This document shows positions 9,162 through 17,586 of a stretch of 64,000 bases of DNA, in pieces. This DNA is from Streptomyces sp. RKND-216 (GTDB taxonomy: Bacteria; Actinomycetota; Actinomycetes; Streptomycetales; Streptomycetaceae). Position numbers and translations under genes: made by a program. The stretch lies in contig NZ_SSBQ01000002.1 of the NCBI RefSeq assembly GCF_004795255.1, forward strand, positions 1,113,501 to 1,177,500. Direction: 5' to 3'. How positions within the stretch are numbered: position 1 is the stretch's first letter; each line of letters begins with the position of its first letter. The notes beneath the pieces were generated by a model. That model ran no database searches. It was given only the letters and a program-made list of their open reading frames with translations, and was not told where the DNA came from.

Positions 9162-9953
9162 TCAGCGGTCGCGGATCATCAGCGCGGCGCGCTTGTCGGG
9201 CAGGTCGACCTCGGCGGAGAAGCGGAAGCCCGCGCCGAGGAAGGCGGCCACGGAGGGCACGTTGCGGAGGTCGGGTTCGGCGAGGACCCGCCGGCAGCAC
9301 GGCCGGTGCGCCAGGACCAGGTCTCCGACGGCCCGCAGGAGGGTGGTTCCCAGGCCGCGGCCGCGGTCGGTGACGCCGCCGACGAGGAGGTGGACGCCGG
9401 TGTCGTGGGGACGGGCGGGATAGTGGCGCGCGAGGGGGTCCAGGTCAGCGCGGTAGACCTCCCAATAGCTCATCGGAACGCCGTCGAGGACGCCCAGGCA
9501 GGGGATGCTGCGGCCGTCGCCGTCGAGTTGGGCCCGCAGGTGCGAGGCGGTCGCCCCGACGGGCCCGGCGAGGTCCCAGAACGCAGCCACTGCCGGATCG
9601 TTCATCCATGCGGCGATCAGCGGCAGGTCGCGCTCGAGCCGGACCGGGACCAGCTGGAAGGTGCCCGCGGCGGTGTGCGCGGCCGCCCAGCGCGGGAGGT
9701 CGTCGAGCAGGTCTGGCCCACCGAGCCGGCCGCGCGCGCCGAAGGGCTCCGCCCGGGTGCCGGCCGGGGCCGGGTAGTGGCTTCCGGAGCCCGGCACCCC
9801 CGCGGGTGGCGCCCCGGCACCTGCATCGCGCTCGGCGACCAGCGCGGCCAGCCCTCCGGACAGGTCGACGTCCACGGTGTCGGCCTCCGGGTCCGCGACC
9901 TGGTCGCAGCCGGAGTCCGCTGCCCGCGGCGGATGCGGAGCCGGAAGTTCCAT
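9162..9953 (-). CDS. GNAT acyltransferase of siderophore type (IucB/AlcB/RhbD-like)
   Basis: A 263-residue protein whose C-terminal half (from about residue 100) is a GNAT acyltransferase. The motif AAWMNDPAVAAFWDLAG is typical of the siderophore group that acylates N-hydroxylated amines. An acetyl-CoA-binding loop follows in DRGRGLGTTLLRAVGD, and late residues resemble the DLRNVPSVAAFLGAGFRF motif. The first 100 residues are low-complexity Pro/Ala/Gly. The start MELPAPHP is preceded by AGGAA, 32 bases after the upstream synthetase; a much longer overlapping frame is rejected as a shadow. By context it would supply the acyl-hydroxamate building block for the two flanking NIS synthetases. Confidence 0.85.
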   Translation of the reverse strand: MELPAPHPPRAADSGCDQVADPEADTVDVDLSGGLAALVAERDAGAGAPPAGVPGSGSHYPAPAGTRAEPFGARGRLGGPDLLDDLPRWAAAHTAAGTFQLVPVRLERDLPLIAAWMNDPAVAAFWDLAGPVGATASHLRAQLDGDGRSIPCLGVLDGVPMSYWEVYRADLDPLARHYPARPHDTGVHLLVGGVTDRGRGLGTTLLRAVGDLVLAHRPCCRRVLAEPDLRNVPSVAAFLGAGFRFSAEVDLPDKRAALMIRDR

Positions 9954-9985
9954 GGGTTCCTCGGGGGTGCGGGGCCGGCCGGCGC

Positions 9986-11938
9986 TCAGAGGGCGAGCGG
10001 GTTGGCGACGGTGACGTAGACGGACTGCGTGTCCACCGGCCCGACCAGTTCGTCCATACCGTGCAGGCGGGTGAGGAGGTTGGCCTTGCAGCCCAGGGTG
10101 GGCGTGCCGAGCAGCAGTGCGGGCAGGGGGGACACCGGGCCGCCTCCGGAGGCGGAGGTCTCGCCCTGGAGGAACTGCCGGAACGCGGCGAGCAGCAGCG
10201 GTTCTCCCGCCAGGCCCTGGGAGCCGAAGGCGCCGATGAGGCCGAGTACGTTGTTGATGCCGAGGTAGTACGCGAAGCGCTCGTCGGTGACGTCGTCGGC
10301 CACGAAGGAGTCGCTCGCCACCCCGGCGCCCGGAAGCCGCCGCTGGATCTCCTCGCGCCGGGAGGCGCGGAAGTAGTAGCCCTGGTTGTCGCGGTAGCGG
10401 CCGCCGCACGGCCAGCCGTCCTTGTCCAGCAGCACCAGGGTGTTCTGCTGGTGGGCCTCCAGGGCGATGCCGGCATGGGCATCGAGCCACAGCACGGGCC
10501 GCACCACCCGTTCCAGATAGCGCAGGAACCACTCGGCGGCGACCGCCGCCACCGGCCGGTCGGTCCGCGCGGCGAGGCCCTCGACGACGTCGGCGAGCCG
10601 CGAACGCAGCCGGTCGCCCGGCAGGCCGGGCCAGGGCCGCGGGGAGGTGAGTGCGGCGATGCACACGGCGTCGTCGTGCGGGCCGAACGGATTGTGCCGG
10701 ATGACGGTGTCCAGACCGGGCACGGGACGCCCGGCAGGGTCGTCGACACCGAGCCAGGCCGGGTCGCGGACGATGTCGAAGTCCGGGTGGGCCTTGCGCC
10801 AGCGGGCGGCCAGCCCGGTGCGCAGCAGGCGGTGGATCTCCACCCCGCGCAACGCCTCCTTGCGGAGATTCTCCCGCCGGGAGTTGGTGATGCGCAGGCC
10901 CAGCGAGAGCTTGAGCATGGCGTCCGCTCCGGGCCGGTGGACCGTGCGGACGGAGGAGGTGGGGAACCAGGGCTCGCCGGCGGCGCCGAGGTCGCGCAGA
11001 AGCCCGGCATCCAGCAGGCGGGCCGCCTCGGGCCGGTACCGCAGCTCCCGGGCCTGCCAGGGGTGCAGTGGCAGCAGCGCGCACCCCTCCGGCAGCGCGG
11101 CCGCCACGTCCTCACCGGCGAGGAGTTCGACGAGCCGGGAGGCGGGCACGGGTGCGGCGCCGACGCGGTCCGGGTCGCCCGGCCCTTCCTGGTACCAGGC
11201 CGAGTCGGAAGCGAGCACGGAGGCGTCGACGGCCATCCAGTGCAGCGGGAAGGAGCCCCGCAGCTCGGGGGAATAGGCCTGCGCCTCGGAGTCGGACAGG
11301 CCTTCGCGGCTCTTCGGCGTGGGGTGTACGGGGTGGCCCAGGACGAGGGACTGTTCGGCCTCGAGGAAGAGGTCGCCGTCCGCGGCCGGTCCCGGCTCGG
11401 CACGGCGGCCGGCGAGGAACTCCGTGCTGCGCCGCACCGAGTCCGCGACCCGGGCGACCAGCGCCGCGCTCTCCCCGGTGGGAACGACCGTGCGGCCGCC
11501 GGCGCGGTGCGCGCCCTCGCGGCCGAGGAGCGCGGCCAGGAGTACGGCGTCGACCGGTTCGGCGTCCGCCGGCACGCTCTCCAGACGGGCGGGCCCGAAG
11601 CGGTGCCACCCGGTCGCCGACCAGTGCAGCACGGGCACGCGCAGGGCGGTTCCGGTGGCCTCCAGGGCGATCCGGAGCGTACGGTCGGCGGGTTCCGGAA
11701 GGTCGTTCTCCCGGACCCAGCACCGCAGCAGGCTCTCCGCCCCGGCGGCGTCGGCGACGGCGGCCGGGTCGGGCTGTTCCAGCGGGTCGGACGTCGCACG
11801 GACGTCCCCATCGCGCACGTCGTCGGCGAACCGATGCGGCTGACGCGGTACTTCGGGCCGGTCGAGCCCGGCGATCCGCACACCGCCGGCAGGGCCGCCC
11901 TCGGCCGTCGTCGGCTCAGGTCCGGAGCTCGCGTTCAC
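9986..11938 (-). CDS. IucA/IucC-type NIS siderophore synthetase (first of two)
   Basis: A 650-residue NIS synthetase. It carries GHPVHPTPKSREG (the HP-x2-K-x-R-x-G nucleotide-binding motif), LPLHPWQARELR, KLSLGLRITNSRRE and EAHQQNTLVLLD, all typical of the family, and ends VTVANPLAL. The GTG start at 11938 has GGGAGA about 8 bases upstream; an in-frame ATG at 12094 would add 52 residues of unusual composition and is less likely. It is the first gene of the minus-strand unit NIS-GNAT-NIS. With two synthetases, one may make the first amide to a prochiral acid and the other the second, as in schizokinen- or aerobactin-type pathways; this is inference. No DmdR/IdeR iron box was recognised in the 269-base upstream gap. 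Confidence 0.88.
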   Translation of the reverse strand: MNASSGPEPTTAEGGPAGGVRIAGLDRPEVPRQPHRFADDVRDGDVRATSDPLEQPDPAAVADAAGAESLLRCWVRENDLPEPADRTLRIALEATGTALRVPVLHWSATGWHRFGPARLESVPADAEPVDAVLLAALLGREGAHRAGGRTVVPTGESAALVARVADSVRRSTEFLAGRRAEPGPAADGDLFLEAEQSLVLGHPVHPTPKSREGLSDSEAQAYSPELRGSFPLHWMAVDASVLASDSAWYQEGPGDPDRVGAAPVPASRLVELLAGEDVAAALPEGCALLPLHPWQARELRYRPEAARLLDAGLLRDLGAAGEPWFPTSSVRTVHRPGADAMLKLSLGLRITNSRRENLRKEALRGVEIHRLLRTGLAARWRKAHPDFDIVRDPAWLGVDDPAGRPVPGLDTVIRHNPFGPHDDAVCIAALTSPRPWPGLPGDRLRSRLADVVEGLAARTDRPVAAVAAEWFLRYLERVVRPVLWLDAHAGIALEAHQQNTLVLLDKDGWPCGGRYRDNQGYYFRASRREEIQRRLPGAGVASDSFVADDVTDERFAYYLGINNVLGLIGAFGSQGLAGEPLLLAAFRQFLQGETSASGGGPVSPLPALLLGTPTLGCKANLLTRLHGMDELVGPVDTQSVYVTVANPLAL

Positions 11939-12157
11939 TGGTGTCTCCCGTGCTGTCGCTTCGGCCCGCGCGCGAGCCACTGGTCCCCTGACTTTCAACG
12001 ACCGAGAGGGCGTCGGATCACGGCCGGGGACGAGATCGCCCACCGGCCGGCGGAACGGCCGCGCCTCGTGCGGAACCGGGGACCCTGCGTCCACCGTCCC
12101 CCCGTTGGCCGGGCATAGTGGGGGCCGCCCCGCTCCGGCGAGGGCCGTGACCCGTCA

Positions 12158-12172
12158 GTGACGGCGCGTCAC
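12158..12172. promoter_or_regulatory. Inverted repeat upstream of the protease gene
   Basis: GTGACGGCGCGTCAC is a 5-bp inverted repeat around 5 bases, 35 bases upstream of the protease ATG and in the divergent gap with the siderophore locus. It could be an operator for either gene or chance; no known regulator is assigned. Confidence 0.3.
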
Positions 12173-12207
12173 GCGACAGCGAAGCGATTTTCAGGGGGAG
12201 TTCAGGC

Positions 12208-13395
12208 ATGTCATCCACGGGTAGTCCGGCACGCCGCCAGCGGCGCGTGCTCGCGGGTGCGGCGGCTGCCGCCGCACTGGCGCTGACTGCGACCGCCTGC
12301 GGCCCGGAGGAGGCTCCGGTCGATCCGAAGCCCAGCGCGACCGCGGAGCAGCCCGGCCAGGACCTGCGCGAGGAACTGGGGCTGCCGGACAAGCTGCCCG
12401 AGGACCTGCCGGCCGCGTTGCAGGACCTGGACAAGTGGCGCAACGGGGCCTGGAAGAACTGGGACCGGGAGGACTGGCTGCGCGAGGCGCGGGAGTTCAT
12501 CAATCCGATCATCGAGGACTACTGGGACCCGGACCGGATGAAGGACGCCGAGGAGAGCGAACGGGACGTCGACGACTCCGAGATCGACGAGGGCGTCACC
12601 GACCCGGAGCCCGCCGCGGTCGAGGCCGAGGAGGTGCCGCTGCCGTACACGGAGAACGCTCCGCCTGTCGGCAAGGTGCTGATGGAGACCCCGCAGGGCC
12701 CGATGGTCTGCTCGGGCACCGTGGTGAAGGACCCGGCGAACCCCGGCAAGTCCAACCTGGTGGCGACCGCGGGCCACTGTGTGCACGCCGGTGAGAAGGG
12801 CGGCTGGTTCCGCAACGTGGTCTTCGTGCCGCACTACAACAACGGCGGCCTGGCACCCGCCGAGCTGGGCAAGGGGGCCCCGGACCAGGTCTCCCCGCAC
12901 GGCATCTGGTGGGCCAAGCACGCCCGCACCACCACGCACTGGATCGAGAGCGGCGCCAGCACCGGCGGCGCCGGCGCGCCCCAGGACTTCGCCATGCTGA
13001 AGGTGCAGCCGGAGAACAAAAGCGCCAACGGCGGCAAGAGCCTGGAGGAGACCGTCGGCGGCGCCGTGGAGATCGACTTCGGCACACCCGGCGTGCAGAG
13101 CATCGAGAGCCTGACGGCGAACGGCTACCCGGCCGCCCCGCCGTTCAGCGGCGAGCGCATGTTCCGCTGCACGGACGGGCCGGGCCGGCTCACCCTGGAC
13201 CCGTCACAGCCCACGATGTACCGGATCGGCTGCACCATGACCGGCGGTTCGTCGGGCGGCGGCTGGCTGAGCGCGGACGGCGGGCGCCTGCTGTCGGTGA
13301 CCTCGATCGGGCCGCTCACCCACGACTGGCTGGCGGGCCCCCGCCTGGGCGACGAGGCCGAAGGGGTGTTCGACGCGGTCAGTTCGCTGAGCTGA
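12208..13395 (+). CDS. Secreted lipoprotein, trypsin-like serine protease
   Basis: A 395-residue exported protease. The N-terminus has twin arginines, a hydrophobic Ala/Leu run and a lipobox LTATAC, giving a lipid-anchored Cys31. An acidic, Trp-containing pro-region follows (about 35-145). The chymotrypsin-fold domain shows the triad His190 in ATAGHCV, Asp260 in QDFAML and Ser349 in GGSSGGGW. Two further cysteines in the domain (FRCTDG, IGCTMTG) could pair. AGGGGGAG sits 10 bases before the ATG. It is a single gene divergent from the siderophore unit and convergent with hflX. The substrate is unknown; related lipoprotein hydrolases are common in Streptomyces. Confidence 0.88.
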   Translation: MSSTGSPARRQRRVLAGAAAAAALALTATACGPEEAPVDPKPSATAEQPGQDLREELGLPDKLPEDLPAALQDLDKWRNGAWKNWDREDWLREAREFINPIIEDYWDPDRMKDAEESERDVDDSEIDEGVTDPEPAAVEAEEVPLPYTENAPPVGKVLMETPQGPMVCSGTVVKDPANPGKSNLVATAGHCVHAGEKGGWFRNVVFVPHYNNGGLAPAELGKGAPDQVSPHGIWWAKHARTTTHWIESGASTGGAGAPQDFAMLKVQPENKSANGGKSLEETVGGAVEIDFGTPGVQSIESLTANGYPAAPPFSGERMFRCTDGPGRLTLDPSQPTMYRIGCTMTGGSSGGGWLSADGGRLLSVTSIGPLTHDWLAGPRLGDEAEGVFDAVSSLS

Positions 13396-13425
13396 CGGGA
13401 AGCGCTGCGGCTCACGCAGCGTGTG

Positions 13426-13468
13426 GGCCCGGTTCCAGGAGGCGAAACCAGCCTCCCGGAACCGGGCC
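13426..13468. terminator. Bidirectional terminator between protease gene and hflX
   Basis: GGCCCGGTTCC (13426-13436) pairs with GGAACCGGGCC (13458-13468), with an additional inner GGAGGC/GCCTCC stem. It lies between convergent genes and can serve both. Confidence 0.75.
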
Positions 13469-13500
13469 TTCAGCGTGGGTGCGGCACCCGGGCGGGTGCG

Positions 13501-14997
13501 TCAGGCCTGGCCGGCCGGCTCGAACACGCGGAGTTCGGCGGCCAGTTCCTCGTGCACCCGCACCTTGAGCAGCGTGCCCTCCTCGGTGTGCGCTTCGGAG
13601 AGCACCTCGCCCTCGGCGTAGGCGCGGGCGACGAGAGCGCCGTGCGTGTACGGCACCAGTACCTCCAGCTCGACCGACGGGCGCGGCAACTCCTCGTCGA
13701 TCAGGGCCAGCAGCCGGTCGACGCCCTGTCCGGTGCGCGCGGACACCACCAGGGCGCGCCTCTCCTGGCGAAGCAGGCGCTGGAGGACGAGCGGGTCCGC
13801 CGCGTCCGCCTTGTTGACCACGACGATCTCGGGCACCTCGGTGGCGCCGACGTCGCGGATCACCTCGCGGACCGAGGCGAGCTGCTCCTCCGGAGCGGGG
13901 TGCGAGCCGTCCACCACGTGCAGGACGAGGTCCGAGTCGGCGACCTCCTCCATGGTGGAGCGGAACGCCTCGACCAGGTGGTGCGGCAGGTGGCGCACGA
14001 ACCCGACGGTGTCCGCCAGGGTGTACAGCCGCCCGCTGGGCGTCTCGGCCCGCCGTACCGTCGGGTCGAGGGTCGCGAACAGCGCGTTCTCCACCAGCAC
14101 GCCCGCGCCGGTGAGGCGGTTGAGCAGGGAGGACTTGCCGGCGTTGGTGTATCCGGCGATCGCGACCGAGGGCACCTTGTGCCGTCGGCGGTCCTGCCGC
14201 TGGATGTCGCGGCTGGTCTTCATCTCCGCGATCTCCCGGCGCGCCTTCGCCATCTTCTCGCGGATGCGCCGCCGGTCGGTCTCGATCTTGGTCTCACCGG
14301 GACCACGGGTGGCCATGCCGCCGCCGGCCGAGCCGGAACCGCCACCACCCATCTGCCGGGACAGCGACTGGCCCCAGCCGCGCAGCCTCGGCAGCATGTA
14401 CTGCATCTGGGCCAGCGCCACCTGCGCCTTGCCCTCCCGGGACTTGGCGTGCTGGGCGAAGATGTCCAGGATCACCGCGGTCCGGTCGACCACCTTGACC
14501 TTGACGACGTCCTCGAGGTGAATGAGCTGGCCGGGGCTGAGTTCACCGTCGCACACGACGGTGTCGGCGCCGGAGGCGATCACGATGTCGCGCAGCTCCT
14601 CGGCCTTGCCGGAGCCGATGTACGTGGCCGGGTCGGGCTTGTCGCGCCGCTGGACGACGCCGTCGAGGACCTCGGCACCGGCGGTCTCGGCGAGGGCTGC
14701 CAGCTCCGCGAGGGAGTTGTCCGCGTCCTGCGCGGTGCCGGAGGTCCACACGCCGACGAGCACCACGCGCTCCAGGCGGAGCTGCCGGTACTCGACCTCG
14801 GTGACGTCCTCCAGCTCGGTGGAGAGGCCGGCGACCCGGCGCAGTGCTGCACGGTCGGAGCGGTCGTACTGCTCCCCGTCACGTGCGGCGTCCACGCCGT
14901 CACCCCAGGCGACGTCCTCCTCCATCAGGGCGTCGGCGCGGCGGTTCGACTCGGCGAGGCGCTGGCCGGGTTCAGGAAGGGAGGAAGAGGGGGTCAT
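13501..14997 (-). CDS. hflX: Ribosome-associated GTPase HflX
   Basis: A 498-residue Obg-HflX family GTPase that binds the large ribosomal subunit and can split stalled or stressed ribosomes. The N-terminal HflX domain contains YIGSGKAEELRDIV and CDGELSPGQL, followed by a Gly-rich loop and GPGETKIETDRRRIRE. The G domain has G1 GYTNAGKSS, G3 DTVGF and G4 NKAD. The start MTPSSSLPEPG has AAGGA a few bases upstream; the longer open frame upstream has non-native composition. It is monocistronic as far as visible, with 236 bases to the RSH gene upstream. Confidence 0.93.
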   Translation of the reverse strand: MTPSSSLPEPGQRLAESNRRADALMEEDVAWGDGVDAARDGEQYDRSDRAALRRVAGLSTELEDVTEVEYRQLRLERVVLVGVWTSGTAQDADNSLAELAALAETAGAEVLDGVVQRRDKPDPATYIGSGKAEELRDIVIASGADTVVCDGELSPGQLIHLEDVVKVKVVDRTAVILDIFAQHAKSREGKAQVALAQMQYMLPRLRGWGQSLSRQMGGGGSGSAGGGMATRGPGETKIETDRRRIREKMAKARREIAEMKTSRDIQRQDRRRHKVPSVAIAGYTNAGKSSLLNRLTGAGVLVENALFATLDPTVRRAETPSGRLYTLADTVGFVRHLPHHLVEAFRSTMEEVADSDLVLHVVDGSHPAPEEQLASVREVIRDVGATEVPEIVVVNKADAADPLVLQRLLRQERRALVVSARTGQGVDRLLALIDEELPRPSVELEVLVPYTHGALVARAYAEGEVLSEAHTEEGTLLKVRVHEELAAELRVFEPAGQA

Positions 14998-15233
14998 TGG
15001 ATCCTTACGTCGAGGCGAGTGGGCCGGCGGACGGTGTGTCCGCTCCGCCGTTCTGTTCGGAGGAACGCCCGCGATGCCGGGATGATTCCCCGGAAACCGG
15101 GTGACCGGCCGTCGCTGTCGATAGTGACACGCCGCCGTCCCCGCGTCACCAGGATTACCGCGGCCCGGTCGCATGCCGGACGACCGGGCGGCGGAGCGGC
15201 GGAGCAGCAGCGCTGCGGCAGCTCGGCGTGCGG

Positions 15234-17354
15234 TCAGCCCGCTGGGAGCCGGTGGACCGCCCGGGACACGTCGTAGACGCCCGCCACCCGCCGCATGGCA
15301 CGCATCAGCGCGGGCAGCCCCGCGGCGTCGGGGAGCTGGAGCGTGTAGGTGTGACGTACACGCTGCTCGCACGGCGGCTCGACGGCGGCGGAGATCACCG
15401 CGGCGCCCTGGGCGGCGATGGTCTCGGTGAGATCGGCGAGCAGTTGGGGACGGCCGAAGGCCTCCGCCAGAAGAGTGACGCGGCAGCCGGCGGTGCGCTT
15501 GTCCCAGCGGACGGCGACGGGGCGGCGCCCGGCAGCGGCCATCCGCACCACCGTCTGGCAGCTGTCGCGGTGCACGGTGACGGCTCCGCCCCGGACAGGG
15601 AAGCCGGTGACGGCGTCGGGCGGGACGGGCGTGCAGCAGCGTGCGAGGCGTACCGGGGTCTCCGGGTGGCCGGTGACGACGCTGGGGCCTTCGGCGGCGG
15701 GCCCGCCCCGGCGGCGGGGACGGTCGGGGCGGCCGGGGGCCTCGGGTGTGCCCGGGGAGACGGACCGCGGCGGGGCGGGCGGCTCCACGGGATGCCCGGC
15801 GAGCCACTGGCGGATGGCGATGCGTGCGGCGGGCGTGCGGGCGTGGGTGAGCCACTCGCGAGCCGGGGCGTGCGCGCCGGGTGTGTGCGGGGGCGCGAGG
15901 AAGAGCTGCACGGTGTCGCCGTCCCGGAGGGCCGTGCTCAGCGCGGCGAGACGACCGTTGACCCGTGCGCCGATGCAGCGGTGGGCGGCCTCGCCGTGCA
16001 GGACGTAGGCGGCGTCCACGCAGCTCGCGCCGGCGGGCAGGGGCAGTGCGGGGGTGCCGCCCGCGGCGTCCCCGGCCGGGTAGACGGTGATCTCACGGTC
16101 CTCGGCAAGCTCGTCCCGCAACTCGGTCCAGAAGGTGTCCGGGTCGGCGGCCTGGCTCTGCCAGGCCAGCAGGCGGGACAGCCAGCCGGGACGGGTGGGG
16201 TCGGCACGTTCCGCGTCGACGCACTCCGCCGCCACGGCGTCGGCCGTTGTGTCGGCGGCGGCCGCGGCGCGGTGCGGGTCGCCGAGGGCGATGACGCCCG
16301 CTTCGGCGACGCGGTGCATGCGGTGCGTGCGCACCAGCACCTCGGCGACCCTGCCGTCGGCGTCGGCGAACGCCGTGTGCAGCGACTGGTAGAGGTTGAA
16401 CTTGGGCGCGGCGATGAAGTCCTTGAACTCCGACATCACCGGGACGAAGCAGGTGTGCAGTTCGCCGAGTGCCGCGTAGCAGTCGGCGTCCCCCTCGACC
16501 AGCAGCAGCAGCCGCCCGAAGTCGCTCGGCCCGAGCGTGCCCCGCTTGTGGTGCAGCCGGTGCACGGAGAGCAGGTGCCGCGGCCGGATCAGCACCTGCG
16601 CCTCGACGGAGGCCGCCCGCAGCACCTCGCGGACCGAGGCGGCGACGGCGGTCAGCGGGTCGGGCCGTGCGGTGTGCTCCCGCACCAGGTGCTGTGCGCG
16701 GCGGTGGTCCTCGGGGTGGAGCACGGCGAAGACCAGGTCCTCGAGCTCCCGCTTCAGCGCCTGCACGCCGAGCCGTTCGGCCAGCGGGATGAGCACGTCG
16801 CCGGTGACGCGGGCGATCCGGGCCTGCTTCTCCGGCCGCATCACGCCGAGGGTGCGCATGTTGTGCAGCCGGTCGGCGAGCTTGATGGACATCACGCGGA
16901 CGTCGCTGCCGGTGGCGACGAGCATCTTGCGGAACGTCTCGGGCTCGGCGGCGGCGCCGTAGTCGACCTTCTCCAGTTTGGTGACGCCGTCGACCAGGTG
17001 GGCGACCTCGTCGCCGAAGCCGTCCCGCACCTGGTCCAGCGTCACCTCGGTGTCCTCGACGGTGTCGTGCAGCAGGGAAGCCGTAAGCGTCGTGGTCTCG
17101 GCGCCGAGTTGAGCGAGGATCAGCGTCACGGCAAGCGGGTGCGTGATGTACGGGTCGCCGCTCTTGCGGGTCTGACCGCGGTGCGAGGACTCGGCGAGGA
17201 CGTAGGCGCGGCGGAGTGCGTCCAGGTCGGCGCGGGGATGGTGGGCGCGGTGCACCTGCGCGACGTGCTCGATCGCGTCCGGCAGCGTGCCGCGGGTGGC
17301 AGACCTCAGGAGCGCGGCACGGCTGAGCTTCCGTAGGTTTCGCACCGCGTCCAT
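15234..17354 (-). CDS. rshA: RelA/SpoT homolog (RshA-type) (p)ppGpp enzyme
   Basis: A 706-residue RSH protein. The hydrolase HD domain is well kept: HRGQTRKSGDPYITHP, LLHDTVEDTE and IKLADRLHNMRTL. The synthetase region keeps FKDFIAAPKFNLYQSLHTA and the acidic EVLVRTHRMHR segment, but the G-loop reads RPRHLLS where Rel proteins have a PKHYYS-type sequence, and the usual D-L-x-G-x-R motif reads SDFGRLLLL. TGS (about 440-510) and ACT (about 625-700) domains follow. In S. coelicolor, RshA is a second RSH protein besides RelA and has been linked to conditional ppGpp formation. The ATG at 17354 is chosen because GGGAGG is 5 bases upstream; a GTG six bases earlier overlaps that site. Confidence 0.9.
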   Translation of the reverse strand: MDAVRNLRKLSRAALLRSATRGTLPDAIEHVAQVHRAHHPRADLDALRRAYVLAESSHRGQTRKSGDPYITHPLAVTLILAQLGAETTTLTASLLHDTVEDTEVTLDQVRDGFGDEVAHLVDGVTKLEKVDYGAAAEPETFRKMLVATGSDVRVMSIKLADRLHNMRTLGVMRPEKQARIARVTGDVLIPLAERLGVQALKRELEDLVFAVLHPEDHRRAQHLVREHTARPDPLTAVAASVREVLRAASVEAQVLIRPRHLLSVHRLHHKRGTLGPSDFGRLLLLVEGDADCYAALGELHTCFVPVMSEFKDFIAAPKFNLYQSLHTAFADADGRVAEVLVRTHRMHRVAEAGVIALGDPHRAAAAADTTADAVAAECVDAERADPTRPGWLSRLLAWQSQAADPDTFWTELRDELAEDREITVYPAGDAAGGTPALPLPAGASCVDAAYVLHGEAAHRCIGARVNGRLAALSTALRDGDTVQLFLAPPHTPGAHAPAREWLTHARTPAARIAIRQWLAGHPVEPPAPPRSVSPGTPEAPGRPDRPRRRGGPAAEGPSVVTGHPETPVRLARCCTPVPPDAVTGFPVRGGAVTVHRDSCQTVVRMAAAGRRPVAVRWDKRTAGCRVTLLAEAFGRPQLLADLTETIAAQGAAVISAAVEPPCEQRVRHTYTLQLPDAAGLPALMRAMRRVAGVYDVSRAVHRLPAG

Positions 17355-17586
17355 GGGCACCTCCCGCTCGTGAACCCCGGTTTCGTCCCGGGGTCCGACT
17401 CTACCGAGCCCATCACGTGCTGCTCACCGCCTCCCGGCGGCAGTGAGAGGGATCACCCGGTCGAGCGACGTTTGTGCGGAAGTGAACGGGGGACACGGCT
17501 GACGGAGCGACACCCGGTAGTGCAGCGGTGAGGGGTGACAGGGATTCAGGCAGTGGGACGGGACTCCAGCCCGGAGTGACGGAGCT

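Noticed and set aside
9162..11084. 640-codon frame as a longer acyltransferase
   Set aside because: Only the last 263 codons resemble GNAT; the rest overlaps the NIS synthetase in another frame.
7349..11938. Calling the locus the desferrioxamine desABCD cluster
   Set aside because: There are two NIS synthetases and a GNAT, but no decarboxylase (desA) or hydroxylase (desB), so the des name is not justified.
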